Positions 49,403 through 61,064 of a stretch of 63,256 bases of DNA are shown here, piece by piece. Under the pieces are notes generated by a model. It ran no database searches and was not told the origin of the DNA. It saw nothing but the letters and a program-made list of their open reading frames with translations. Both the position numbers and the translations under genes were made by a program. Within the stretch, counting starts at the first letter, position 1. Each line of letters starts with the position of its first letter. The DNA is from Phycisphaerae bacterium (GTDB lineage Bacteria > Planctomycetota > Phycisphaerae > UBA1845 > Fen-1342), in contig JANQFV010000052.1 of assembly GCA_028277645.1 (NCBI GenBank), positions 1 through 63,256 on the forward strand, read 5' to 3'.

Positions 49403-50299
49403 ATGCCTGTCGACGAAGCCGAACGCTACATCATCGACTCCGTCCATCGCGGCGATCAGGATGCGTGGCGCGAGGTCATCGACCGCTATCAGGGTCGTCT
49501 CGTCAGCTTCGCTCGCCGCATGTTGGCCGAGCGGGCCGAGGCGGAGGACCTGGTACAGGAGGCTTTCCTGGGCCTGATGCGCAGCCTCAAGTCGTACGAC
49601 GCGAACCGTTCACTCGAAACGTATCTGTTCGCGATTCTAAGAAACAAGATCACCGACCACATCCGTCGCCGTCACAAGGGCCAGCGGCAGAGTCTCGATC
49701 AACTCGAGCTCGACGACGCGCCCGAAGAGTGGATCGACACCGACACACCCAGCCGCTACGTCGCCGGACGGGAAGATGTCGCAATGCAACGACAGACACT
49801 CGTCGAATGTCTCCGCTCCTGGGTCGCACAATGCCGGAACGGGCGGCGATTTCAGGATCTGATCGTTGTGGAAATGCTGATGGTGCTGGGCCTGCGCAAC
49901 AAAGAAGTCGCGTCCGATCTGGGATTAACGGAACCCGCGGTAGCGGGCATCAAGTTCCGCGTACTCGAACAGTGGCGCACGCTCACGGGCGAAGCACGCG
50001 AAAAGCACGATTGGCAGGAAACCGATCTCGCCGCGGACAGCACGGTGGCGCGCATCTGGCGGGAAGAGCGCATCTCGTGCCTGAAACGCTCAACGCTCGG
50101 ACGCCACCTCCTCGGTGCGCTCGACGACGACTGGACCGACTACGCCGAATTCCACGTCCAGTTCGCCGACTGTGACTACTGTCAGGCTAACATCGAGGAC
50201 CTGCGCCGTGAGGATCAGGACGAATCCGATTGGCGTGCCGACCTGCGCGAGCGCTGCTTCGCTTCGAGCGTGGGATTCCTGACACACCGCGAGGAATAG
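49403..50299 (+). CDS. ECF-like sigma factor with zinc-finger-like tail
   Basis: This 298-residue protein has region 2 at about residues 20-95 (DAWREVIDRYQGRLVSFARR, EDLVQEAFLGLM, YLFAILRNKITDHIRRR) and region 4 at about 150-200 (LIVVEMLMVLGLRNKEVASDLG). The C-terminal 90 residues are an extension; the part HVQFADCDYC carries H251-x5-C257-x2-C260, like a distant zinc-finger anti-sigma motif. ECF factors encoded with kinases are known from planctomycetes and are thought to be controlled by phosphorylation. Here the attached domain may be a built-in sensor or lock. No separate anti-sigma gene is present. It lies downstream of the two kinase genes. Confidence 0.88.
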   Translation: MPVDEAERYIIDSVHRGDQDAWREVIDRYQGRLVSFARRMLAERAEAEDLVQEAFLGLMRSLKSYDANRSLETYLFAILRNKITDHIRRRHKGQRQSLDQLELDDAPEEWIDTDTPSRYVAGREDVAMQRQTLVECLRSWVAQCRNGRRFQDLIVVEMLMVLGLRNKEVASDLGLTEPAVAGIKFRVLEQWRTLTGEAREKHDWQETDLAADSTVARIWREERISCLKRSTLGRHLLGALDDDWTDYAEFHVQFADCDYCQANIEDLRREDQDESDWRADLRERCFASSVGFLTHREE

Positions 50300-50332
50300 A
50301 GAATTAGTCGGACTTGCACCCCGGCATGACGC

Positions 50333-52549
50333 CTATTGAGCGGGTGCCGATGGCTCGTCGGCGATGCCCGCCTTGGCCTCGTCTCCCGCCGGCTGCGTGG
50401 CCGGGCCGGTCGCCGCCTCGTGACCGCCCAGTTCTGCCCGCCAGGCTACCAACCGCTCACCCGGCACGCCCGGCACCGGATGAGCTTCGAGCGCGTCCAG
50501 CATCGCTTCGACACACCGCGTGTCGGACGCCTGTAGAAGCGGCGTAACCACCTGCTCAATGATCGCCAGCCACTCCGCCGGTTCCGGACGCAGAGCCCCT
50601 TCGCTGATTCGTGTGCTTACCGTCGCATCGAGTTGATCCTGTTCCAACGCATAGCGCACGTATTCGACGGCAACATCACGTGCGCCGCCGGCGCTCGCCG
50701 CATCAAGCTCCGCCAATGCAGCACCGTACGAGTCCAGCGCGCCGGACACGTCCTTGATCTCGCGCTGCAGCCGCGCGCGGGTCAGCAAAGCCATGCCCAG
50801 ACGTTCGTGATCGCCATTCCGTTCGCGTGCCAGCATGAGCAGGCGTTCGATCAATGCTTGCTTGCGCGGTGAGCTATCCGCCGCATTGCCGGATATTCGC
50901 CCCAGCCATTCCGGAATCTCCGTCGCCGGCCGGCGCAGCAAAACCTGCAGCGCGGCCTCGGTCGCCGTTTGCCGCAGCGCTTCGTTCGACTCGACCTCCG
51001 GCGCCAGCCGTTCCCATAGCGCGGTTAGGTGCTTCGGCGTATTCCCATATTGAGCCAAGGCCTCGATCGCCGAACGTCGTACTGTGGCGTCCGCATCCTT
51101 GACGGCTACGACCAGCGCGTCCGCGAGCGCCGGATCGTTCAGCGCGATGATACCCCGCATCGCTGCTTGGCGCACTGCCACGGCTTCACTGCTGTCGATC
51201 GCCGACGAAAGAACGCTCGCGAACCGCGGGTCAGGAATCAGGCTCATCGCCCACAAGACGCGCTCGCGCAAGGCAACCTTCGTCGGTGCAGTTCGCTCGA
51301 AAACCTGCAGCAGTGCCGTTGCGACTGCGTTGCGATCGGCCGAACCGAGCACATCACGCTCAGCCAGGCGCCCCAGGGTCGTCACGGCCTCGGTCACGCA
51401 GCTCTCGTCTTCGTGCCCCAGCACATTCAGCACTGCCGGAACAGCCGACGCGTCCGCGACGTACCCGAGCCCGTTGACCAGCGCGCGTACGACGTCCGCG
51501 GACGATTCCGTCGCGAGCATGTCCAGAAAGCGCGGCGCATCGGCTGCATCGCGCAGTGCCGCTGTGGATCGAACCGCTGCCGCCCGTACGCGTGCCTCAG
51601 GGCTGCTCAGCAGCGCACGCACGCCGTCTTTGACATCAGCCGGCAGGTCCTCGGGAACAGCGCGTCCGGCAGCCAGAAGAACCTGCGTCAGTTCCAGGCC
51701 CAGCAATCGCACATCTGAGAGGTTGTCCCGCAGGAACGCCGCCAGCAACCCAGATTTCTCCGCCTCTGACGCCCTCTGGAACCCCGCCGACAGTGCGTCA
51801 ACCACCCGCGCCTCGAGCGCGGCGCGGCGCGTCTGCAATTCCTGGTTGGCGCGCACCAAGCGTTCGATCTGCATCTGCTGCCACACGTCGGGTGACAATG
51901 CGCTCGATGACGCCCACCACGCCTGCGCCGCCGCCGCGTCGCTATCGAAGTGCATAGCCGCGGCTTGCTCGAGTGCGTGCAGCGCCGCCGACGTCACCGC
52001 AGTGTCGGCATCGCTCAGCAGTTCCACCAGCCCAGCCAGCGCGTCGCGCCGTGTCATGCGGCCCAGCGCGTCGATTGCTGACAGCCGGCGTACGACCGCC
52101 TGCGTCGCATCCGCTGCGACGGCGCGCAGTCGCGGGATCACGCCGCTGTCGCGGTACGCCGCCAGCGCCGCGCCGGCCGACCTGCGCACGGCCGCGTCTT
52201 CGCTGCCGAGTAACACCAGCAGCGGATCGATGTAGCGATCGTCGAGTTTCGTCGGCAGCTCGACCAATGCCGAAGCGACGGCAACCTGCGCGGAAGCGTT
52301 GGTACCGTTGAGCACGCGCACCAGCCGGTCCGGCGTCGCTGGCCAATCGTGGAGCAGCAACTCGCGCGCGACCGTGCGGCGCACGTTTACGGAATTCGGC
52401 CCCTCGATGACCGCGACCAGATCTTCGATCCTCTGTGCAGACGAGGGCGCGGCATTGGTTGTCGGCTGCGTGGCCGGGTCCTCAGCCCAGGCTACCACCG
52501 CCAGCAGCACAACGACCGTACATCCTGTTGAGCGCCAGTGCGGCGTCAC
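50333..52549 (-). CDS. Exported HEAT-repeat protein
   Basis: GTG 52549 has TGGAG 7 nt upstream and gives 738 residues with a signal peptide (CTVVVLLAVVAWAEDP). About a dozen HEAT-like helical repeats fill residues 50-600 (for example DDRYIDPLLVLLGSEDAAVRRSAGAALAAY and VLGHEDESCVTEAVTTLGRLA). They build a curved scaffold that binds partners. The tail is Thr/Pro/Gln-rich (GPATQPAGDEAKAGIADEPS). It acts outside the cytoplasm, probably in the periplasm; the partner is unknown. A TTG further upstream would extend it, but without a ribosome site. Confidence 0.82.
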   Translation of the reverse strand: MTPHWRSTGCTVVVLLAVVAWAEDPATQPTTNAAPSSAQRIEDLVAVIEGPNSVNVRRTVARELLLHDWPATPDRLVRVLNGTNASAQVAVASALVELPTKLDDRYIDPLLVLLGSEDAAVRRSAGAALAAYRDSGVIPRLRAVAADATQAVVRRLSAIDALGRMTRRDALAGLVELLSDADTAVTSAALHALEQAAAMHFDSDAAAAQAWWASSSALSPDVWQQMQIERLVRANQELQTRRAALEARVVDALSAGFQRASEAEKSGLLAAFLRDNLSDVRLLGLELTQVLLAAGRAVPEDLPADVKDGVRALLSSPEARVRAAAVRSTAALRDAADAPRFLDMLATESSADVVRALVNGLGYVADASAVPAVLNVLGHEDESCVTEAVTTLGRLAERDVLGSADRNAVATALLQVFERTAPTKVALRERVLWAMSLIPDPRFASVLSSAIDSSEAVAVRQAAMRGIIALNDPALADALVVAVKDADATVRRSAIEALAQYGNTPKHLTALWERLAPEVESNEALRQTATEAALQVLLRRPATEIPEWLGRISGNAADSSPRKQALIERLLMLARERNGDHERLGMALLTRARLQREIKDVSGALDSYGAALAELDAASAGGARDVAVEYVRYALEQDQLDATVSTRISEGALRPEPAEWLAIIEQVVTPLLQASDTRCVEAMLDALEAHPVPGVPGERLVAWRAELGGHEAATGPATQPAGDEAKAGIADEPSAPAQ

Positions 52550-52882
52550 GTTTGTACTCCAGACGCTAACCTGCCGGTCGCGGGGTCCGCGGTGCGCACG
52601 CAACCGGACGCGTCACGCCCCATAATAGCTTCGATCGGACAACGTTGACCGGCAACTTTCGCCCAGTCAGGATATTATAACCGCTCGCCGGCAGAGGTTG
52701 CACCGCTGAAGGCGTACGGGACGCGTACCGATAGCATCCGGTAGCTATTGTCCATTGCGCGCCCGTTGCGGCCACGCCGGCAGCCGCCTATTGTGCGCGG
52801 CTCCGGCCGCGGACCGGTTGAATGGGCGAACCGGGACCGGCCGACCGGCGTACTGGACCGGGATACGTCAGAGGAGCGGCAA
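52550..52882. other. 333-nt divergent gap without a gene
   Basis: It lies between the HEAT gene and the PEP-CTERM gene. TATTAT and TATAAT-like sequences occur near 52670, but none has a well-spaced -35. I see no other feature. Confidence 0.5.
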
Positions 52883-53815
52883 ATGAGTCGACCTGTCTGC
52901 ATCTTTGCGCTGACCTGCGTGCTGGTTTTCGGCCACAGCGCCAACGCCGGCATCTATGAGAACATCTACCGCGGGCTCGAACTCTTTGCGACGCCCAGCG
53001 GCTTTCCCGTCCAGACCACAGGCGACGGCACCCGCGTCAACGGCGCCCGCTCCGGCCGGCTGCGCATCGTTCCCAATGGCATCGGCCCCGGGTACGAACT
53101 CCAACTCGACCGCACGTTTGGAAACGACTCGCGCGGCCGTCCCGAGACCTTCCACCTCGGCGGCTTCGGCGAGCTCACGCTGTCCGGACAGACCCAGACC
53201 ACCGCTGGCTACATCGGCGACGAGTTCCGCGTCCTCTACGGCACATCCGTAGCCAACAACCTCACTTATCAACTGCGTTCCCGCGTCGGTGTGCAGGACG
53301 TCCAGGTTAACGGCGCGCTCAGTTACATTGCCGACTGGGAGTTGAACCCCCTCGGCTTCTACACTGTCAGCGTCAACGTGGCCCACGAGGATTCGCAGCT
53401 CATCCTGGATGGCGTTGTTGCCCGCGATGAGGACGACATCAACTTCGACATCGGCCCGATCAATGTCCGGGGCAACATCTTCTATGACGGCCTGCTCGCC
53501 ATGCTCGCGGGCCTTGGCGTCGACACATCCGAACTCGAAGAGGTGTTTCCCTCGTCGCCCATCGATCAGATCAACGACGAGATCCAGGAACAGCTCCAGG
53601 GCCTCGCCTCACTCGTCGGCGGAGAGACGCTTTTCTCATCGACGGGCGTTCTCGATCCGGTGAGCGACGCTGTGTTCGGCGAGTTGACGAGCGAGATCAT
53701 TGGCTTCGTCGACGGCTCTTCGCAGCAGGACCTGCCCAGCGCCGTACCGGAGCCCGGCACGCTCCTGCTCATCGTGGCGGGCGCACTCCTGGCCCGGCCG
53801 CGCCGGTTTGCGTAA
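52883..53815 (+). CDS. PEP-CTERM sorted exported protein
   Basis: GAGGAG precedes ATG 52883. The 310-residue protein has a signal peptide (CIFALTCVLVFGHSANA), a beta-rich mature region (GYELQLDRTFGNDSRGRP, TYQLRSRVGVQDVQV), and an acidic helical stretch (ELEEVFPSSPIDQINDEIQEQ). It ends with the PEP-CTERM signal VPEPGTLLLIVAGALLARPR. It is therefore a likely exosortase substrate at the cell surface or in a matrix. The middle region matches no domain I recognise. It is convergent with pyrG, 24 nt apart. Confidence 0.86.
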   Translation: MSRPVCIFALTCVLVFGHSANAGIYENIYRGLELFATPSGFPVQTTGDGTRVNGARSGRLRIVPNGIGPGYELQLDRTFGNDSRGRPETFHLGGFGELTLSGQTQTTAGYIGDEFRVLYGTSVANNLTYQLRSRVGVQDVQVNGALSYIADWELNPLGFYTVSVNVAHEDSQLILDGVVARDEDDINFDIGPINVRGNIFYDGLLAMLAGLGVDTSELEEVFPSSPIDQINDEIQEQLQGLASLVGGETLFSSTGVLDPVSDAVFGELTSEIIGFVDGSSQQDLPSAVPEPGTLLLIVAGALLARPRRFA

Positions 53816-53839
53816 TTATCTCAACGCGGGGGGCCTCGC

Positions 53840-55657
53840 TCAGGCCCGACTGACCGATTGCGGCGATGAGGAGCCTGCGGACGACTCATCGTCATCTGCG
53901 TCAGATCGTTCACGCGGAAAGACCAGGGACGCCACCTGATCGGTGCCATACTTCCGCCGTAATGCCGCGTGAACCAATCCAACGAACAGCGGATTGGGAT
54001 CCAGCGGCCGACTGGTCAGTTCCGGGTGGGCCTGCGTACCGACGTAGTACGGGTGCATGGTCGCCGGCAGCTCGAGCAGGTTCATGATCTCCGCGCGCGG
54101 CGAGCGACCCGCGAAGACCATGCCGCCGAACTCGAGCTGCGGAATGTAGCGCGGGTCCACTTCGTAGCGGTGCCGGAAGCGCATGCGGGCTCGCGATCCG
54201 AACATGCGCTGGGCCAGGGTGCCCTCCTTCACGACGATATCCTGTCCGCCCAACCGCATCGTGCCGCCCAACCCTTCGATCTTCTTCTGTTCCGGCAGCA
54301 GGTTGATCACAGGATAGCGGCACTCGTTGTCGATCTCGGTCGAATTGGCATCTTCCATCCCGCACACGTTGCGCGCGAACTCGATTACCGCCATCTGGAA
54401 TCCGTAGCAGATCCCCAAGGCCGGCAGTCCGGTCGTGCGGGCGCACTTGAGGCAGGCGATCTTCCCGTCGGCGCCGCGCGTGCCAAAAGCACCGGGCACG
54501 ATGATCGCGTGAATGTCCTTCAGTGTTTCGGCGGCCTTCGCGTCCGTCAGCTCCGAGGTATCCACCCAGTCCACGTCGACCTTGCAGCCGAGATACGTAC
54601 CGGCATGCTCAAGTGCCTTGAGAATGCTGGCATACGCATCGCGCACCGAAGTGTATTTGCCGGTAATCCCCACCCGCACTTCGCGGTTTGCGCTGCGGCG
54701 TTGGTTGAGATAATTCAGCCACTCCTCGCGTGCCTCACGCTCGACGGTCTCTTCCACCTTCGATTCGAGCTCCAACCATTCCATGACCGCTTTGTCGTAC
54801 CCGGCCCCGCGCAGCAGCTCCGGTATCAGATACACGCTCTCGCAGTCGTGCATGCTGAACACGCGCTCCGGCGCGACGTTCGAAAACAACGCGATCTTCT
54901 CACGCACCTTGCGCGTCACCGGCGTTTGCGCACGGCACGCGATGATGTGCGGCTGCACGCCACACTCGAGCAGCCGGCGAATACCCAACTGCGCGGCTTT
55001 GCTCTTCTGCTCACCGAGAATCGACGGCTCGAGAATGAACGTCAGTGCCACGAAGCATACGCTGCGCTGCCCCTCTTCGAAAGCCAGTTGGCGCATGGCC
55101 TCGATGTAGTGCGCGTTCTCGACGTCACCCACCGTCCCGCCGATCTCGACGAAAACGACGTCCGCTTTCGACGCCAGCGCCAGCTCGCGTAGCCGGTTCT
55201 TGATCTCGCCCGTGACGTGCGGAATCATCTGCACGTCGCGCCCCAGGTAGCCGCCCGTCCGCTCGCGCTCGAGCACGCGTCGATAGATCTGCCCGCTTGT
55301 GGCGAAATTCAGGCGCGTGAGGTTCAGATTCAACGCGCGTTCGTACGTGCCCAGGTCCATGTCCGTTTCGGTGCCGTCGTCGAGCACGAACACCTCGCCG
55401 TGCCGAAATGGATTCAACGTGCCCGAATCAATGTTGAGATAGCCCTCCAGCTTGATGGGCGCGACGGTCAGCCCTTTGTCCTGGAGGCACTTCGCCAGCG
55501 AAGAGCTGAAGATTCCCTTCCCCAACCCGCTCATGACGGTGCCGAACACGACGACGAATTTGGTGGACCCGAGCTGATATCCGGACGGCAACGGAAGGTA
55601 AAACTCCGTGTCGCCGGACTGCGTGCGTACTGCATCGAATAGTCGTTCGCTATCCAT
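53840..55657 (-). CDS. pyrG: Divergent CTP synthase
   Basis: PyrG makes CTP from UTP, ATP and glutamine. The 605-residue protein keeps both domains but with altered motifs. The N-terminal amidoligase has GTVMSGLGKGIFSSSLAK (usually GGVVSSLGKG), KLEGYLNIDSGTLNPF (usually KxDPYINVDxGTMSP) and VEIGGTVGDVE. The C-terminal glutaminase shows the nucleophile in LGICYGFQ (usually LGICLGMQ), GAFGTRG, and the final HPE triad part in QAHPELTSRP. The extra N-terminal 30 residues are not seen in common PyrG. Activity is likely because key residues remain, but it belongs to a diverged clade. It is encoded next to kdsB. Confidence 0.92.
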   Translation of the reverse strand: MDSERLFDAVRTQSGDTEFYLPLPSGYQLGSTKFVVVFGTVMSGLGKGIFSSSLAKCLQDKGLTVAPIKLEGYLNIDSGTLNPFRHGEVFVLDDGTETDMDLGTYERALNLNLTRLNFATSGQIYRRVLERERTGGYLGRDVQMIPHVTGEIKNRLRELALASKADVVFVEIGGTVGDVENAHYIEAMRQLAFEEGQRSVCFVALTFILEPSILGEQKSKAAQLGIRRLLECGVQPHIIACRAQTPVTRKVREKIALFSNVAPERVFSMHDCESVYLIPELLRGAGYDKAVMEWLELESKVEETVEREAREEWLNYLNQRRSANREVRVGITGKYTSVRDAYASILKALEHAGTYLGCKVDVDWVDTSELTDAKAAETLKDIHAIIVPGAFGTRGADGKIACLKCARTTGLPALGICYGFQMAVIEFARNVCGMEDANSTEIDNECRYPVINLLPEQKKIEGLGGTMRLGGQDIVVKEGTLAQRMFGSRARMRFRHRYEVDPRYIPQLEFGGMVFAGRSPRAEIMNLLELPATMHPYYVGTQAHPELTSRPLDPNPLFVGLVHAALRRKYGTDQVASLVFPRERSDADDDESSAGSSSPQSVSRA

Positions 55658-55758
55658 CGCGCTTAGCTCACACCTCGTACCGAAATCGCAGGACTGATGC
55701 CCACGACCGGTCAGAACCTAAGCCTGCGCCGGCCATCCGTGTCCGACGCCGTCCTGAT

Positions 55759-56526
55759 CTATGACGAACCGGCTGCTGCGCAGCGGTCGACAAAACGGGC
55801 ATAATCTTCAGGCGTGTCGACCCCCGCACACGCCTGCTCCACGACCTCGACCGCGAGCGCGTAGCCACGCTCGAGCACGCGGAGTTGTTCGAGTCGTTCA
55901 ACCTGTTCCAGGTCGCCCGGCTCCAGGTTGGAGAATTCCAGCAGAAATCCGCGGCGGTAGGCGTATACGCCGAGATGCAGCAGGCTGAGCCCATGATCGG
56001 GCTGACCACCGCGGTCTCTGGGATATGGTATCAAAGATCGCGAGAAATACAGCGCCCGACCCGCCGCATTCACGACGACTTTCACTGCGTTCGGGTCCGC
56101 GGGGTCGGAATCGCTCGGAAAGGGGCACGCGAGCGTCGCCGCGGGGCAGTCGACTGATTCGCCCGCCAGGCACGCCGCCAGCCGATCCAGATACGCTGGC
56201 TCGATCTCCGGCTCATCGCCCTGCACGTTCAGTACGATGTCGTCCGGCGTACCCGGTAGCCGCGCGACAACCTCGGCAATCCGATCCGTCCCGCTCGGGT
56301 GATCCGCCCGCGTTAGTTCGGCCTCGCCGCCGAATGACCGCACCGCGTCGGCGATGCGTTCGTCATCGGTCGCGACGATGCAACGTCCGATACGGGTGGC
56401 AGCCTGCACGCGTTCAACCACGTGCTGGATCAGGAATTTGCCGGTCTGATTGGCGAGAGGTTTCCCCGGGAAGCGTGTTGAGGCAAAGCGAGCCGGAATA
56501 ACGGCGATTACGTCCATAGACCGCAT
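55759..56526 (-). CDS. kdsB: 3-deoxy-manno-octulosonate cytidylyltransferase
   Basis: KdsB activates Kdo with CTP for lipid A/LPS synthesis. The 255-residue enzyme has VIAVIPARFASTRFPGKPLA (nucleotide loop), IVATDDERIADAV, SGTDRIAEV, LNVQGDEPEI (metal-binding Asp/Glu) and LGVYAYRRGFLLEF. Its presence implies a lipopolysaccharide-bearing outer membrane. The start is ATG 56526 or 56517; neither has a clear ribosome site. Beside pyrG, the pair could share control over CTP supply, but this is inference. Confidence 0.95.
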   Translation of the reverse strand: MRSMDVIAVIPARFASTRFPGKPLANQTGKFLIQHVVERVQAATRIGRCIVATDDERIADAVRSFGGEAELTRADHPSGTDRIAEVVARLPGTPDDIVLNVQGDEPEIEPAYLDRLAACLAGESVDCPAATLACPFPSDSDPADPNAVKVVVNAAGRALYFSRSLIPYPRDRGGQPDHGLSLLHLGVYAYRRGFLLEFSNLEPGDLEQVERLEQLRVLERGYALAVEVVEQACAGVDTPEDYARFVDRCAAAGSS

Positions 56527-56639
56527 GTCAGTTCAGGCATAGCAGGCACACCTCACTCGCCGGCGCATAATAGTCGCCGCGGCGGTTTGTGCAATCCGGT
56601 CCGACCGAAACGCGCCAATTTCACGCCACCCGCGGTGGT

Positions 56640-56699
56640 ATTGGCGCCCCGCAGGGGCGCAGGAGCATGGCCACGGGTGAAGCGCAGCGCAACCCGTGG
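56640..56699. repeat. CGCCCCGCAGGGGCG / CACGGGTGAAG repeat
   Basis: Two short inverted units (GCGCCCCGCAGGGGCGC and CACGGGT..ACCCGTG) in the gap downstream of the GYF_2 gene. The same layout is common as an intergenic repeat in planctomycetes; the function is unknown. Confidence 0.65.
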
Positions 56700-56763
56700 G
56701 ATACGCCGTCATCCCAACCCACCCTCCTTGCCCCGCAAAGTGCGAGGGAACCAACTCAACTCG

Positions 56764-58665
56764 CTACCGGCGTGTTTCCTCCGGCCAAGGCCACATTCGC
56801 TGGTCACCCTCTTCCTTGATCGCCTGAATCACCTCGGCCGACACGCCATATTTCTTCTGGATGTCGCTCAGATACTCCGCTTCACGGCGCTTGGCGACGT
56901 CCGACATTTGTTCATATCGCTGATGCCACAACGCGTCATCTGCCAGAAATGGATGCTGGAGCCCCAGGCCGTATGCTCGCACCCAACCGGAGTAGCCCGT
57001 AGATTGACCCGGCGGATACGCCCCGACTTGTGCCCATGCCTCGTCGTTCTCTAAGTGAACGACGGCCAGCACCTCCACACGCGTCCCCACCGGCAAGTCC
57101 GTGGCCCCCCCACCTCTCTTAAGCCAGTCGCGTGCGTTGTTCTCGCTCATCAAGACCAGCGGCGAAGTAAGCACAATCGTGTCGCCGTCCGACAGAACAT
57201 GATCAGGATCGGTTGAGAACTCCTCGTCGGCCTCATCGTACGCCAGCATATTCGCGCGTAGTGCTTCCATGAAGATCTTTCGTCTAACGTCCTCTGATAG
57301 CCCGTAGCGCACTTCCGGCGAACGTGACAACTCACGGTAGAGTTCCTCATCGAACGAAATGCGGGGTTCCTCGTGAGCCGGGGCTTTCTCAATCGCGGCC
57401 ACCGGTCGCAGAAAGGACGATTTGGCATACTCAACTGACGCATAGGCGCGTATCCAGATGGAGTTTGCGTACTCGAGATGCTCGAAAACGCGTCGGCTAC
57501 TAGCCTCCGCATACTTCTCATGAAGCAGCGCGAGTATCTGCTCACGACTCAGATCGCTACCTATGATCAAATCCATCTCGATCTGCGCCCGTATCGGCGT
57601 GTCGTAGACAGCCTCATCCCGGAGAACGGTGTACGATGACGGCACGGCGTCATTCGCGTCTGGCTCCGCAGCCTTAGGCGACCAATCAGTCCACGCCGGC
57701 TCCTCTGCGATCGATACCCCGACCATCAGAAGTACGCCGGTAACGCCATCCTCCACGTAGCCAAGGCCGTTCATCCAGAGTCTGTGGTATCCTCGCTGCA
57801 AGCTGTAGCCCTCGATCGGACACTCCCCCGCAACCCAATGCTCGGTTACCCATGCACCAATCGTCTTGGCATCCCAGGGCGAGAACATGGTGAGCGTCCC
57901 GCATGCGACAAGCCCCTGAAAGAAATCCTCCTCAGCTTCGTCCTCGTCGATTTGGATGAGGAAAGTGAAACCCGTGACGTTAGCCGGTGGACCGGTCACC
58001 ATGTACATCACTCCGGGGATTTCCCGGTTAGCAGCCATGTAAGTGATGCGACCATCCGTTTCGTCCTTGGTTAACCAATACCAGTTGCGGCTCTCGCCCC
58101 ATTCAAGCTCGATACGTGCCAGTGACCAACCAAGCCCTGACGGCTTCGCAGGATCGGAGGCCGAGTTTGGTGCGTTGATGTTCGGCACATCATCACTCCG
58201 GTTAGGTGCGACGGTCGATTCGATCACCGCATCTTCGACGTTCAACTCCGATTCACCTTGTTGCCTCAATGGCGCTAGCGCAATCGCCAGCACCGTAATC
58301 GCCGCCCCGGCAGTGATACCGCCCCACACCAGAACGCGCTTCCATCGACCCGCGGTACGGTCCTTGCGGCCGCGTTCAAACGCCCGCATGTCGATCGCGG
58401 GCTTGGCGAGCGACGCCTCCGCCAGATCCGCCACACTACGGGCTTCAGCCACCGGTACCGCCGGGGCGCGGGCAGCACTCGGCGTGCCGTCGAATGAAAG
58501 CCCCTTTACCGTGCGCGCCACGTGCCACTTCTCCCGGTCGGCAGCCCGCACCTCGTCCGTCTCGCACAACGCCCCGCTCGCAACCATCTCGTGGAGTTGT
58601 GTTCCCGTAAAGGGCCCGCTGACGCGGTCCCCGCGGCGAGTGTAGTACGTGCGCGGCGTCACCAT
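56764..58665 (-). CDS. GYF_2-domain membrane protein
   Basis: ATG 58665 has GGGAGGA upstream and gives 633 residues. A GYF_2/DUF4339-like domain is at the start (TYYTRRGDRVSGPFTGTQLHEMVASGALCETDEV), normally a short protein-binding unit in bacterial membrane proteins. After a Ala-rich linker, one membrane segment follows (about 128-148, VLVWGGITAGAAITVLAIALA). A large outside region has beta-rich segments and an SH3-like part (LPVGTRVEVLAVVHLENDEAWAQVG). The C-terminal 50 residues are helical and charged. Function is unknown. A longer start at 58725 lacks a ribosome site. Confidence 0.78.
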   Translation of the reverse strand: MVTPRTYYTRRGDRVSGPFTGTQLHEMVASGALCETDEVRAADREKWHVARTVKGLSFDGTPSAARAPAVPVAEARSVADLAEASLAKPAIDMRAFERGRKDRTAGRWKRVLVWGGITAGAAITVLAIALAPLRQQGESELNVEDAVIESTVAPNRSDDVPNINAPNSASDPAKPSGLGWSLARIELEWGESRNWYWLTKDETDGRITYMAANREIPGVMYMVTGPPANVTGFTFLIQIDEDEAEEDFFQGLVACGTLTMFSPWDAKTIGAWVTEHWVAGECPIEGYSLQRGYHRLWMNGLGYVEDGVTGVLLMVGVSIAEEPAWTDWSPKAAEPDANDAVPSSYTVLRDEAVYDTPIRAQIEMDLIIGSDLSREQILALLHEKYAEASSRRVFEHLEYANSIWIRAYASVEYAKSSFLRPVAAIEKAPAHEEPRISFDEELYRELSRSPEVRYGLSEDVRRKIFMEALRANMLAYDEADEEFSTDPDHVLSDGDTIVLTSPLVLMSENNARDWLKRGGGATDLPVGTRVEVLAVVHLENDEAWAQVGAYPPGQSTGYSGWVRAYGLGLQHPFLADDALWHQRYEQMSDVAKRREAEYLSDIQKKYGVSAEVIQAIKEEGDQRMWPWPEETRR

Positions 58666-58814
58666 CTTCCTCCCGTAGCCAAGCGGGCACACCGCCCCGC
58701 CTGCCACCCATAGCGTCGTTCCCAAATCGGGCGTTTCGACTTGGTTCTGCCGGTCAGTCTACGCCAGTGTGGAGTGGGTTCAAGACCGCTGGGGCAAACG
58801 CGACCGCCGCCACC

Positions 58815-58843
58815 TTGGCCCACACCCACCAACAACCTATACT
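58815..58843 (+). promoter_or_regulatory. Sigma-70-type promoter of the EF-G gene
   Basis: TTGGCC (58815-58820) and TATACT (58838-58843) are 17 nt apart. The predicted start near 58850 gives a 58-nt leader, but the ATG has no Shine-Dalgarno. Confidence 0.55.
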
Positions 58844-58907
58844 TCAGGATTCCGCGACGTGTGTCGCGAGCGGACTTTGAGAACGACCCGACGCCGCGGT
58901 TTTCCTC

Positions 58908-60980
<2,073 letters not shown>

Positions 60981-61064
60981 CACACTCCCCACACCCGCGT
61001 CACAGACGAGACAAATAACGCCACTGCGCTCGGTGTACCGCGGATTCAGGAACGGCCCGGTGTG

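Noticed and set aside
49315..50175. Forward frame overlapping the sigma factor gene in another frame
   Set aside because: Arg/Ser-rich shadow of the sigma factor; no homology or start signal.
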